Assembly: GCA_037179515.1 (NCBI GenBank) | Contig: JAXCGZ010013635.1 | Span: 1 to 64,000, forward strand | Source of the DNA: Halocaridina rubra | Lineage: Eukaryota > Arthropoda > Malacostraca > Decapoda > Atyidae | Length of the DNA stretch: 64,000 nucleotides | Direction: 5' to 3' | Shown: positions 46,245 through 57,390 of the stretch, in pieces | Layout of the letters: each line of letters opens with the position of its first letter | Numbering within the stretch: the first letter of the stretch is position 1 | The notes under the pieces: model-generated | What the model was told of the DNA's origin: nothing | What the model saw: only the letters and a program-made list of their open reading frames with translations | The model's database searches: none | Position numbers and translations under genes: made by a program

Positions 46245-49200
46245 ATGGTGTGGAAGCTGAGATAGCCCTTGACACAGGGGCCAATGGCATACTTGTTGAT
46301 GAGAAATTCGTCAGGGATGAAGATTATACCGGCGAAGTCGTTCGTGTGCGGGTTACTGAAGGAACACCCCAAATACGACGCTGCTGTGTCATTAACCTGG
46401 ATTGCAAATGCTACAAGGGAAAAGCCCCAGCTGTGGCAATGATTGGGTTTATGTACCCTGTCTTAATGGGTCGTGCACTGAACCTAGTTCCTACTTTCCA
46501 GGCCGACCTATACCATAAGGACATTTCTCGTTATAACTTCCCTCGGGGGAAGTCACATGAAGCCATTTCAGCAGCAACTCCTGGCATCGATGCCAAGAAT
46601 ATGGACGATTCTCCGACTGACTCCGTTGAGTCTGCTGCAGTCAGTACACGTAATGTGGAACGCGGAGAGTTTCCCCCTCCTTTACCAGATGATGCACCTC
46701 TAGAGCCATTGAAGTCCCGTCCAGACTTTGCCAAATTGCAGCAAGACTGCCCCAGCCTCAAACGCTGGATGCAGCAGGCCACCGAGGGAAGGACCTTCAC
46801 GGTGAGAGGAGGAGGCCAGATCACTTATGCCCTTGAAGATGGAGTACTTCGTAGGCATGTGACTAAAGGTGGCCACACCTTTAAACAGTTGGTGGTGCCC
46901 GCTTCGTTGCGCCGCCAGGCTATGTATGTGGCACACCATTTACCTCTGAGTGGACACAGAGGCAAAGCAAAAACTCGGCATGTCCTTCAGAAGGCTTTTG
47001 CATGGCCAAACATGTACACCGAGGTAGACAGATATGTAGGTTCCTGCCCTGTCTGTCAATCCACCTCAACGGCACCAGTACCGAAAGTTCCCATGGGGAT
47101 AACTAAGCTCTCAATGGAGCCAATTTCCAATGTCGCTATTGACATACTAGGTCCTATTAATCCAACTTTGTCCACGGGGAAACAATTCCTCCTGGTATAT
47201 GATGACCTGGCAACAAGGTGCCCAGATGCAGTGCCACTGCCTTCTATCACAACTGAAGCAGTTGCTCAAGCCCTATTTGAAATGTGCTCCAGGGTTGGCT
47301 TTCCTGAGCAGGTCACTTCTGACAATGGAAGTCAGTTTACAAGTAGGCACTTTGAGGCTTTCTGTAACCTTTTAGAAATCAAGCACATTCGTACGAGTGT
47401 CTATCATGCCCAATCAAATGGAGCATGCGAACGCTATAACGGGACATTGAAGCGATGTTTGCGCAAGCTAGTGGTAGATATGCCTAGGCAGTGGGACAAG
47501 TACGTCCCTGCTGCACTTTTCTCCTTCAGAGACACGCCCCACGACACTACTGGATACTCGCCTTTCGAGATGATTTATGGTCATAAGGTCAGAGGCCCAG
47601 TAGAATTCTTGGCAGAATGTTGGGATTCACCTACCATCGAAGATGACGATAGGGACGTTCATGAGTATATTTTGAAGTTTTCGTCTCACCTCAAAAAGGC
47701 ATGGAAAACTGCACAATTAGCCATTAAGGGTCACCAGCAGACTGCCAAGCTCCTCTTTGACAAGCGTGCGCGGCGTCGTGCCCTGACACCTGGAGATCGA
47801 GCTCTGTTACTTCTTCCAACAGATACCCGCAAGCTAATGCTACGCTGGAAAGGACCGTACACTGTGGTACACCGGGTGACCCCTGACAATTATGTGCTAA
47901 ATGTTGATGGCATTAACCGGAAATACCACATTAACCAGCTGAAGCTTTATTGTGAGGACCCGGAGGCCCACAGGGATCCTGCGCTGGTGCTCCCAGCAAC
48001 CCCTATAGATGCCTCAAGCATCAACAGAACCTCCGAGGCTGCAGCAACACAGGTGCTCCATTATAGCCACCCCTTACTTCCTATATTGGAATACTCCACC
48101 CTTGCAGTGGAGACAGACTTACGGGAGTGGAGTTTTTCTGAAGAAGCCCCTCTGGCCGCAGTCACTGCCCTTGCAATTGAAGACATAAGCTTAGCTTTTG
48201 ATGATGGTGAGGATCCTGTCATTCCCACACACCGAAAAGAAAGTGTGAGTAATTGTATTATTAACTCCAGACTGCAACCGAATCAACGGGAACAGCTGAA
48301 CAAGCTATTAGAGGACTATGAGAACGTCTTCAACGACCTCTCAGGCATTACCACTACCCTTGAGCATCATGTCAGACTGACTGACCCAGAGCCATTTCGG
48401 CATTCCTATGGTCTTCCCCACCAGCTGTCCTTACGGCTGAAGGAAGATCTTGACACTTGGGTCCGCCTCGGAATAGTTGAAAAGAGCATTTCGCCTTGGT
48501 GTTCGCCGTTACTGGCAGTGCGTAAGCGAGATGGCAGTCAAAGGTTCTGCCTTGACTGTCGTAAGCTTAACTCCCGTACCATCTTTGATGGAGAGCCCAT
48601 TGCTGACGCCGAGCATATTTTCTCGTTGCTTTCCCAAGCCCATTACCTGTCCAAGTTGGATCTGGCCAGTGGATTTTGGCAAGTCCCGTTGAGAGAGACT
48701 ACCAAGCCTCTTACAGCTTTTTCCACAAGATATGGTCTATACCAGTTCAGGGTCATGCCTTTTGGTATGGTAAATGCCCCTGGCTGCTTCAGCAGACTCA
48801 TGAGGATAGTACTACAGGATCTAAACAATGTTTCATGCTTTATAGACGACATCCTGGTGCATTCTCAGGATTGGTCATCGCACCTCGAGACTCTCCGCAG
48901 AGTTCTCACTCGTCTGAACCAGCATGGACTTCATTTAAAGCCTTCCAAATGTGAGATTGGTTTCACACAATTGCAGTATCTCAGCCACGTGGTTGGAGAA
49001 GGAGTTATGTCCCCTATACATGACAGGGTACAAGCAATTAAGGATATGGAGAAACCTGCTACTGTCACTCAACTGAGATCATTCCTGGGTAGTGTCGGCT
49101 ACTACCAACGGTTCATTCCACACTTTAATACTATCGCTGCCCCTTTGCAGCAACTGACCTCCTCGAAGCAAAGTAAATCCTCCCCTGTCAAATGGACAGA

Positions 49201-49708
49201 TGAAGCGGAGAGAGCATTTTTCAAGCTCCGAGAAGCATTGGCAGGTGAGCCAGTATTACAACTGGTAAACCCTGATTTTCCATTTATCTTGCAGACCGAC
49301 GCCTCAGACAAAGGCCTGGGTGCCGTGCTCTTGCAAGCCCGATCAGACAACTCAGCAGAAGTAGCTCCAGTGCGATATGCAAGCCGCAGGCTTCGCCCTG
49401 CAGAGCGAAATTACTCCACCGTGGAGAAGAAAGCTCTAGCTGCATATTGGGCCATAAAGAAATTTGAAGTCCATCTGTATGGCCAACATTTTACACTGAG
49501 AACCGACCACCGACCTCTCCTATATTTACAGACTGCAGACAAGCTAAATCCTCGTCTGAAAGGGTGGGCACTTTACCTGAATCTTTTCAAATTCACTGCC
49601 CAACATGTTCATGGCAAGGACAATGACCTTGCTGATCTACTAAGTCGACGGTCGTTACCCTCAAATGAGGAAGCTGGTGCTGTTAGCCTAAATTTGGCTA
49701 GTCAGTAA
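46229..49708 (+). CDS. pol: Gmr1-like pol polyprotein: protease-integrase-RT-RNase H, intact
   Basis: 1159 codons without a stop. Aspartic protease first (LDTGANG, D15; VLMGRALNL). Integrase next: zinc finger H236/H241 region with CPVC at 272-275, catalytic D305 (IDILGP), D365 (SDNGSQF), E401 (ACERYNG), spacing D-35-E, then a GPY/F module (WKGPYTVVHRV, about 545). Reverse transcriptase follows (about 690-920): LDLASGFWQV, YQFRVMPFGMVNAPGCF, FIDDILVHS with D873/D874. RNase H is last (TDAS D1024, VEKKALAAYW, TDHRPLLYL, NDLADLLSR). RT and RNase H are clearly Ty3/gypsy in type, but integrase precedes them, as in Ty1/copia and the Gmr1-like group. A spacer of about 130 residues separates integrase and RT. 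All catalytic residues are present. The polyprotein copies element RNA into DNA and integrates it. Confidence 0.93.
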   Translation: MPETINGVEAEIALDTGANGILVDEKFVRDEDYTGEVVRVRVTEGTPQIRRCCVINLDCKCYKGKAPAVAMIGFMYPVLMGRALNLVPTFQADLYHKDISRYNFPRGKSHEAISAATPGIDAKNMDDSPTDSVESAAVSTRNVERGEFPPPLPDDAPLEPLKSRPDFAKLQQDCPSLKRWMQQATEGRTFTVRGGGQITYALEDGVLRRHVTKGGHTFKQLVVPASLRRQAMYVAHHLPLSGHRGKAKTRHVLQKAFAWPNMYTEVDRYVGSCPVCQSTSTAPVPKVPMGITKLSMEPISNVAIDILGPINPTLSTGKQFLLVYDDLATRCPDAVPLPSITTEAVAQALFEMCSRVGFPEQVTSDNGSQFTSRHFEAFCNLLEIKHIRTSVYHAQSNGACERYNGTLKRCLRKLVVDMPRQWDKYVPAALFSFRDTPHDTTGYSPFEMIYGHKVRGPVEFLAECWDSPTIEDDDRDVHEYILKFSSHLKKAWKTAQLAIKGHQQTAKLLFDKRARRRALTPGDRALLLLPTDTRKLMLRWKGPYTVVHRVTPDNYVLNVDGINRKYHINQLKLYCEDPEAHRDPALVLPATPIDASSINRTSEAAATQVLHYSHPLLPILEYSTLAVETDLREWSFSEEAPLAAVTALAIEDISLAFDDGEDPVIPTHRKESVSNCIINSRLQPNQREQLNKLLEDYENVFNDLSGITTTLEHHVRLTDPEPFRHSYGLPHQLSLRLKEDLDTWVRLGIVEKSISPWCSPLLAVRKRDGSQRFCLDCRKLNSRTIFDGEPIADAEHIFSLLSQAHYLSKLDLASGFWQVPLRETTKPLTAFSTRYGLYQFRVMPFGMVNAPGCFSRLMRIVLQDLNNVSCFIDDILVHSQDWSSHLETLRRVLTRLNQHGLHLKPSKCEIGFTQLQYLSHVVGEGVMSPIHDRVQAIKDMEKPATVTQLRSFLGSVGYYQRFIPHFNTIAAPLQQLTSSKQSKSSPVKWTDEAERAFFKLREALAGEPVLQLVNPDFPFILQTDASDKGLGAVLLQARSDNSAEVAPVRYASRRLRPAERNYSTVEKKALAAYWAIKKFEVHLYGQHFTLRTDHRPLLYLQTADKLNPRLKGWALYLNLFKFTAQHVHGKDNDLADLLSRRSLPSNEEAGAVSLNLASQ

Positions 49709-50345
49709 AGATAACTTCTCTAATGTGTTGTTTATATTTATGTTTATCTTTTATGTCTTTAATACTGTACTGTACTTGTTTACTTTAGCGTACAAACGTT
49801 ATTCCTAATGGAAAACGAAAAAGATGAAGAATAATTTTTTGATCGTAGTTTTATATTTCCCTTTGTGGGACTTTGAAAGCCAGAACATGGCAGAAACATT
49901 TTAGTTTAGTGTTGAATAGCTGAAACTGTTTTAAATCCAGTCGCCAATGTTAATGACGACGTGGTTCAAATGTTTAATTTGCGTATACTGTATTTTATTT
50001 TGTATATTATAAAATTGCCTTCTTGCATGTGAAGCATTCATAAACTTAAATATTGATATTCACTGATATCTAATTGTGATTGAATTTTCTTGAAATTTGA
50101 ATTTGATCACATTTCTTTTATGTTTTGCATGTCATTTAATGTTTTGTTTACAAGACTTGTTTACTTTTACTAATAGTATGATATGTTCCAGTGGTGGATC
50201 CCATTCTTATTGTTCATTTGTTCTTTTCCATGAGAAGGATATCTCATCCCTCATAATAACACTGAAGTCACCGTAACTTCCTCTGTTCTTTTTTCGCCTT
50301 CTGTAGTAGAATTTTGCTAAATCAATATTCTCTAGAAAGGGCCTT
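49709..50345 (+). other. 3' untranslated region of the Gmr1-like element
   Basis: AT-rich, no ORF. It ends CTAGAAAGGGCCT just before the LTR; the purine run AGAAAGGG is the likely plus-strand primer but is short. Confidence 0.6.
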
Positions 50346-52316
50346 TGTGACAGAGTGTTTCGCTCAATGTCAACAGAGGCTGTTAGATGCCTTATTAAAT
50401 AAATTAGTAACATAACTGTTATTTTCTAACTAAAAAAATTAATTCCCTTTAACATAACTGTTATTTTCTAACTAATAAAATAATTCCCACTTCTTGACTT
50501 TCGCAGATTATGATTATTTGCAATTTGTATTTTAGCTTATAGCTAATTGTAAATATAGCTTATTTACTCTTCTTGTACGTGTAGAAGTATAGCCCCAATA
50601 TAAAGGCTGCTCCTATTTTTCCGTCTGCTACGAGCCAAGAAAATTAAGAGAGATTAAATCCAGTAACCAAACTTTTCATTATTATTTCTCGTTTTATTTT
50701 ATTTGCTTCCACTTGTTGCACCTAAAAATACTGTCTCTCCCTTGCATCTCTGCTATAATTGCCTGCCAGGGACCACCACTAAAATAGTCCTTAAAATGAT
50801 ATCAGAGCCAATTACTGCTCTAGGAATGTCTCCTACAGATGACGTCACGAGGAACAAGGAGACGCGCTCTTTTGGCGCCGAGACTGCCCAGAGGCAACAT
50901 CTCGCCTGGGTAGTCTAAGTTTATTTAAAATCTTTTTACGTGGCATCTTCACAGGAATTCATCTAGCACAACAAGGAATTCATCTAGCACAACAAGGTGA
51001 GGGATAGTGTATGGTAAAGCTCGTGGGTCAAGCAAATTGGTTTATTTTCGAGAATTAGTTCCATTCGTTACTGGATAAATCTTATGGATTTCTATTCTAA
51101 GATTCCATTCCCAGTCACACGAAATTTTGTAGATTACCACACTGGAATCTCACATGCCAAAATTAATTCCTTAACCTGTAAATTACAGCTGATATATATT
51201 GCTGAGAAGTTTCTTTTCACTGAATGTGATAAACGAAAATCTCATCCTCTGAAGACTGGTTATGAGCCCGTAAAAATCTATCTCTTTTCCTAATAAATTC
51301 TAATTTCATTTCACCCCTTTCTATCATCGTAAATAAAGTGTTTTACTTCAAAAACTCGTCAATAAAGCTATTTGCCAAAAAAACAAAATTGCAAATATTC
51401 AAAAGGTAATTTTTCCCAGTTGGCTATGCAAATATTTCTTGTTAACCACAATTTAATGAATGCATACCGTATTTATCTTGCTAATTCTTCATATGTTGGG
51501 CATAAAGTGTTTTGAGTTATAAGTTGCAAATACCTCAAAAGGTGGTTTTGCACCCTTTTTTTCATTGCAAAGTTCTTGATAACTAAAAGTGAATGAATAC
51601 TGAATTTATCTCGTAGATTCTTCCTTTATCCTAAATAGAGTGTTTTACCATATTAATTGCATATCAGTAATAAGCATTGCAACTTTTGTGGTTGCCCACA
51701 ATTTAAGGAATACATACAGTACTGTATTTGTCTTGCTTATTCTTCATTTATTGTGAATATATTATTTTCTTTAAAACCAGTAAAGAATTAATGTTTTGTA
51801 TGCTATTATGGTAGCATAAATATTTCTGGATAGCTGTGAATAACCTATATATATTATTCCAGTAGAATGACATTGGAAACTCATTATATGTGTGCTCATG
51901 CTTTCAGTTTCCCATTATAAACAGTGTGTCATTTCTGTTTCTGAAATTTCAGTGTCCTGTATTCTACTCTACCTGTGTGACAGAGGTAATCATCGAGTTG
52001 AGGCCAAAGTCTTGGCATACGTCCGTGGTGCCGGGAAACGAACTTATACTCACCTCCTCCGGGATTCGAGGCAGCATTTCATAAAATTTAATTTGAGAAA
52101 TTTAATTCAATTCTTTTAATGTCATTGCATTTCCAAAATTAAAAGAAAGTTGAATTCTGAGTTTCATTTAACCGACTAATGGTAATATAGATGGGGTGTT
52201 CAAGTACAAATATCTGTCCTGTCTGTTTGTGAGCTCTTAACCGAGCTCGGTACTTTGAGTCCCCTTAGTAAAACAGAATCTTAAAAAAAAACACTCTAGC
52301 AACCTAAAACCCCACA
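50346..52316 (+). repeat. 3' LTR, 1971 bp
   Basis: Same features as the 5' LTR. Differences include T versus A in ATTAATNCCC, GTTGGGGATA versus GTTGGGCATA, and AGCATCC versus AGCAACC at the end. Confidence 0.93.
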
Positions 52317-53220
52317 ATGCGTACGAAGTACTCCATCTTCAAGGGCATAAGTGACCTGGCCTCCTCCTCTCACCGTGAAGGTCCTTCCCTCAGTGGCCTG
52401 CTGCATCCAGTGTTTGAGGCTGGGGCAGTCTTGCTGCAATTTGGCAAAGTCTGGACGAGACTTCAATGGCTCTAGAGATGCATCATCTATTAAAGGAGGG
52501 GGAAACTCTCCCCGTTCCACATTACGTGTACTGACTGTAGCAGACTCAATGGAGTCAGTCGGAGAATCGTCCAAATTCTTGGCATCGAGTCCAGGAGTTG
52601 CTGCTGAAATGGCTTTATGTGACTTCCCCCGAGGGAAGTTATAACGAGAAATGTCTTTATGGTAGAGGTCGGCCTGGAAAGTAGGAACTAGGTTCAGTGC
52701 GCGACCCATCAAGAAAGGGTACATAAGCCCAATCATTGCCACAGCTGGGGCTTTTCCCTTGTAGTATTTGCAATCCAGGTTAATGACACAGCAGCGTCGT
52801 ATTTGGGGTGTTCCTTCAGCAATCCGCACACAAACGACTTTGCTGGTAAAATCTTCATCCCTGACGAATCTCTCGTCAACAAGTATGCCATTGGCCTCTG
52901 TGTCAAGGGCTATCTCAGCTTCCACACCATTTATGGTTTCTAGGCATTTTGGGATCACTTCCAGATCATCATGTTCGATGAATTCCACATTGGCAAGTTT
53001 GTGTGATGGTTCCTCGGCATTATTCTCATTGGCCCTTTCGGGCCCTGTTTCCACAACATGGGCTGAGTGAGTGGCCAGACGGCTATGTGGGCCACCGCTG
53101 TGTGAGGGAGTGTGGTGGCTCTTAGAGTTTGGCTGAAAACCCTGGGAAGGTGTAGCAGAGTAATGGCCTTTGCCTCTGAACTGCTGAGGCTTAGGTCTTA
53201 CCTGGTCATCCTTCTTGAGT
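52317..53220 (-). pseudogene. Older Gmr1-like copy: gag end, protease and linker
   Basis: Minus strand, 252 codons open at 52296-53054 (the last few belong to the flanking LTR). Gag tail and protease are in one continuous frame here. The protease active site reads DTEA instead of DTGA, so it is inactive. 53055-53220 is the proline/histidine-rich gag part, ending where the CR1-like LINE is inserted. Confidence 0.85.
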
Positions 53221-55539
53221 GATTACCTAATTGTGATTACCTAATTGTGTTTACGGGAAAGAGCCCAAAGCTCGTATCTTCCCGTCTCCTGATCGGTTCC
53301 ATTTTATACTTAGTGATACTTATCATACCTGTCCTTAAAACTATGGATTGAGATAGCATTAACTACCTCCTCGCTTAGCCAATTCCAATTATCAACTACT
53401 CTTACACTGAAAAAAGTATTTCCTTACATCCTGCAAAGAAGTTTTCTTACTAAGCTTCAAACTATGACCTCTAGTTCTAGAGCCAGCCATATCAAGATTT
53501 CGATCCCTATCCACTCTATCATAACCATGAAGGAATTTGAAGACTGTCACCATATCCCCCCTCAATCTTCTAGATCCGAGTGATGGTAAGTCTAATTCAC
53601 TCAGCCTCTCATCATAACTGAGATTGCGCATTTCTGGCACCAGTTCCGTGGCATGTCTTTGAACTTTTTCAAGCTTAGCTATGTGCTTTTTCAAGTGCGG
53701 ATTCCAAAAGGGGGCTGCATATTCGAGTTTTGGCTTCACATAGGTTACATAAATATTTCTGAACATTTCCTTGTCCATGTGCCTGAAGGCTACCCTTACA
53801 TTTGATAAGAATGCATATGCTGCCCTTACTATGCCATTTATATGTATTTCTGGAGACAAATCTGCCAGTATGTTTACTCCTAGATCTGTCTCATTTTCTG
53901 TCTCTTGAAGTTGTACTCCAGCCACCGAGTAGTCAAGCTTGGGCCTTCTTGCACTTGTACCCATTCTCATTACCTTACATTTTGAAGTATTGAATTTCAT
54001 TAGCCATTTTTCTGACCACTCATGCAGATTATTTAGATCTTCCTGAAGTTCTCTACCATTGTTCTCGTTTTTTACTTTCTTCACAATCTTTGCATCATCT
54101 GCAAACATATTAATGAATGAATTTACAGACTCTGGTAGGTCATTTACATATACAAGGAACAAAAGTGGCCCTAAAACTGAACCCTGTGGAACTCCACTAC
54201 TAACTCTTCTCCATTCAGACACTGAGTGTCTTACTCTAACCCTCTGTTCCCTTCCTTTTAAGTAAGTTTTTATCCATTCCAAAACATTTCCACCTATTCT
54301 AGCCATTGATTGCAGCTTCCTAATAAGTCTCCCATGTGGAACAGTGTCAAACGCTTTCTGGAAGTTTAGGAATATGCAATCTGCCCAGCCCTCTCTTTCC
54401 TGTAAGATTTGGCTTACCTCATCATAAATTCTAATAAGTTTGTTACTGTTGATCTACCTTCTCTGAAGCCATGTTGCCTCGCTGACAAAAAGTTGAAGGA
54501 TTCCAAGTGAAGAGAGATATGTTTCCTTAGTAGTTTCTCCATAACTTTGCAAACTATGCTGGTCAAGGAAACTGGTCTATAGTTCAGAGCCATATCCCTC
54601 CTTCCCTTTTTGAAGATAGGTATCACATTTGCTTGTTTCCAGCATCTTGGAATCTCCCCTGACTCCAGTGACTCCTTAAATATGATACTTAGTGCCACTG
54701 ATAAAGAGTTTGCCCATTTTTTAAGCACATGAGGGGATATGTCATCAGGACCTGTAGCTTTATGAGCATCTAAATCCATCAGCGCTTTGCATACCTCTGT
54801 GGCTGTAAAGTTGATGTTCTCTAATACCGGCCCTTGAGCTTCTATCACTGCAATCTGAGGGGGTGGGGTATTTTCTACTGTAAATACTGACTGAAACTCC
54901 TTGTTCAATTCTTTGCAGATCTCTTCATCTGTCTCAGTGATGCTTCCATCCGCTCTCTTTAGCCTTAAAACCTGTTCTTTTACCTTCAGTTTTCCTCTGA
55001 TAAAGCTGTGGAAAAGCTTGGGATTTTCTTTAGCCTTCCTGGTGATGTCCCTCTCATAGTCTCTCTCTGCCTCTCTCCTTTTACTTAGGTAGTCATTTTT
55101 TGCTCTTTTGTAGGTTTGCCAGGCATTTATGTTTTTTCTCCTCCTATACCTTTTCCAGCATTTGTCTCTCCACTCCTTAGCTCTTTTACACCCATTATCG
55201 AACCATTTCTCTCTGGCATGAATTACACCTACTTTGGTGACAGGTATGCAGCAATCTACTATCTTCCCATATTTCTCACAAAAGATGTCATACATTTCTT
55301 GTATAGATTTGTTGTAAAATAAGGTTCTCCAGTCAAGAACTGCAAAAAGCTCATTAATTTTGATGTAATCTCCATTCGGATAGTTCCTCCTCATGTCCTC
55401 AGTGCCTCTACTCTCAGGAAGAATATCTTCAATGATATACTCCATCAACAACACACAGTGGTCACTCTTTGCAATTGGTGGTACATACTCAATTTTTTCA
55501 ATATCCAACACATTATCTGTGAACACTAGATCAAGTAGT
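53221..55539 (-). mobile_element. CR1-like LINE copy E, 2.3 kb, inside gag of the older copy
   Basis: The longest copy. It starts with the endonuclease C-terminus (LDLVFTDNVLDIE ... AKSDHCVLL), then a basic linker and the complete RT to the 3' repeat tail. Gag sequence continues on both sides (CACCCACACT / ACTCAAGAAGG), with a 3-4-bp ambiguous target duplication. Confidence 0.9.
53392..55539 (-). pseudogene. CR1-like ORF2, endonuclease end and RT, two frameshifts
   Basis: 54414-55539 (minus) encodes the endonuclease tail and RT N-terminus ([20 protein letters not shown]). 53392-54306 encodes RT motif B' onward, with FADD, to VRKYFFQCK. A one-base deletion in the AAAATT run near 54420 and an extra A near 53410 break the frame; copy C is intact at both places. 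The upstream frame happens to be continuous with gag of the host element (to 55631), giving a chance 405-residue gag-LINE fusion. Confidence 0.85.
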
Positions 55540-55879
55540 GTGGGTGCATGGCCGTAATAAGGCTTAGGAGTGTGAGGAGGATGAGCTGGACGATTGAAGT
55601 TCTGCGAGGGGCTCTTGTGCTTCCCGTTCATGTAATCTCTATTTCCGGATAAAGGACTACTGTCTGGGATTCCCGCTCGAAGCGAGCAAGCGCAAGCTCA
55701 TGTTCACGTTGTGCTTGTGCCTCATCACTTGCTCTCTTCTCCAGCTTATCTCGGCGTTCAACCATCTTCTTATGAGCCCATTCGAAGAGCTTCTGTCTTG
55801 GGGAAAAACCGTATCTCTCACCCCTAGCAATCATTATGTCCAGGTAACACCCCTCAACGAATGTTTTGATGGTTTCCAT
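55540..55879 (-). pseudogene. Older Gmr1-like copy: gag N-terminus
   Basis: METIKTF start at 55879, SPRQKLFEWAHKKMV, a single EAQAQRE unit where the young copy has four, and a frameshift near 55650. As in the young copy, the capsid region is missing between the helical segment and the proline-rich linker. Confidence 0.8.
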
Positions 55880-57390
55880 GTTTGTTTCCTAAACAGTCAA
55901 TAACGAAGTGCCAAAACAACCACAAAAAACAACAAATCTCTACAATACAGTAGTAGAAAAAAATGAAAGAACCACACAACACCAAGGAGAGAAAAAAAAA
56001 TTCAACACCACAGTTCAAACTTAAACGTAAAAGTGATCTCAAAACCTCACCATAAAAGTGACTCAATATACAATCAAGTGCAACAGCAGCAAAGTGTTGC
56101 AAAACAGTGCATAAAACACTTGTAATAGAATGGCAGTCGTGCCTGCTTAACAGCAATATGTGGCAGTACCTGCAGTTGTGGTGCAAATGAAAGGAATGAG
56201 CAACACAATCAAGTGCAACAGCAACAAAATGTTGCAAAACTGTGAATGAAACACTGGTAATACAGAATGGCTGTCATGCCTGCTTAACAGCAATATGTGG
56301 CAGTACCTGCGGTTATCGCGCAAATGAAAGGAATGAGCAACACAATCAAGTGCAACAGCAACAAAATGTTGCAAAACAGTGCAAGAAACACTGGTAATAC
56401 AGAATGGCAGTCGTGGCTGCTTAACAGCAATATGTGGCAGTACGTGCAGTTATGGTGCAAATGAAAGGAATGAGCAACACAAGTGAAACAGCAACAAAAT
56501 GTTGCAAAACAGTGCATGAAACACTGGCAATACAGAATGGCAGTCGTGCCTGCTTAACAGCAATATGTGGCAGTACCTGCAGTTATGGTGCAAATGAAAG
56601 GAATGAGCAACAACGAATTTTACCGACTAGCACCCAGTGCCTGAGAGTACAAACAAGTACAGTATTGTGGTCGTGCCTGCGTATGAGCGCGTATATGGCA
56701 GTACCCACAAATAAAATGTCGCAAGTAATATTCTGGAGTGTTACCAAAAAGAGCACAGATCCTATGCAAAATACACCAACGATAAGCTAACAGCTTACTA
56801 GGCAGCCAGATTACACATGTCTACTAGTAATGAGAAAGTTTATTTTCAAGTGACAACTCAGACACATGAAAGGCTTAACCTAGGCTCGATAAATGACACC
56901 AAAGTTTTTCTTCCCAATCTATGAGCAGTCAATGCTTGAATATAAAACACAATTATAAGCAAATATACTTAATATGCTTTCTCCCACTCCCAATTCCTAA
57001 ATCCCAAGGAAATATAAACAATTCCTAACAGGTATCACCCTTTAACGGATATATAAAACACGAATGCTTTAAAACTCAATCTTATCATGCAAATAAATGA
57101 AATTTTAAATAACACATCTTCTTGTCATGCAAAATTTCTTATTTCTGTTACCACATAATCTCATGTAGATTTCCTGAAATATTGTTTACCATAATCAATA
57201 TTGAAAATAAAAAAAATTTCTTATCCGCAACGTCTCTAGCGCGAAAATTTTTGTGCGCAGCCGAAGATTCATTCATTTCAATAATCGAGCCAATGGTAAT
57301 CGGGTTTCATGTGCAATGTTAAAAAGCAAAATAAAAATAAATTTATCAAAATCAGTCTGTCTGTTCGGGTCCCCGTTCGGGTGCCAATCT
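55880..57390 (-). other. Leader and primer site of the older Gmr1-like copy
   Basis: 137-bp repeat units at about 56050-56640 (minus), a single 81-bp-type unit near 56650-56720, and a primer site at 57369-57386 (minus; TGGCACCCGAACGGGGAC, two changes from the exact tRNA-Lys site). Confidence 0.8.

Larger units (their letters stand above)
41903..52316 (+). mobile_element. Full-length Gmr1-like Ty3/gypsy LTR retrotransposon, 10.4 kb
   Basis: LTRs at 41903-43872 and 50346-52316 (1970 and 1971 bp, TGTG...CACA), 5-bp target duplication ATGCG at 41898-41902 and 52317-52321, primer binding site 43877-43894, leader to 45551, gag 45552-46244, pol 46229-49708, and a 637-bp 3' UTR ending in a short purine tract (AGAAAGGG) before the LTR. 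About twenty substitutions separate the two LTRs by eye, i.e. about 1 per cent, so the insertion is young. Pol order is protease, integrase, RT, RNase H. Confidence 0.93.

Noticed and set aside
54414..55631. 405-residue gag-LINE fusion as a genuine gene
   Set aside because: It is produced by the LINE insertion within gag and is broken downstream by a frameshift; reported only as a chance fusion.
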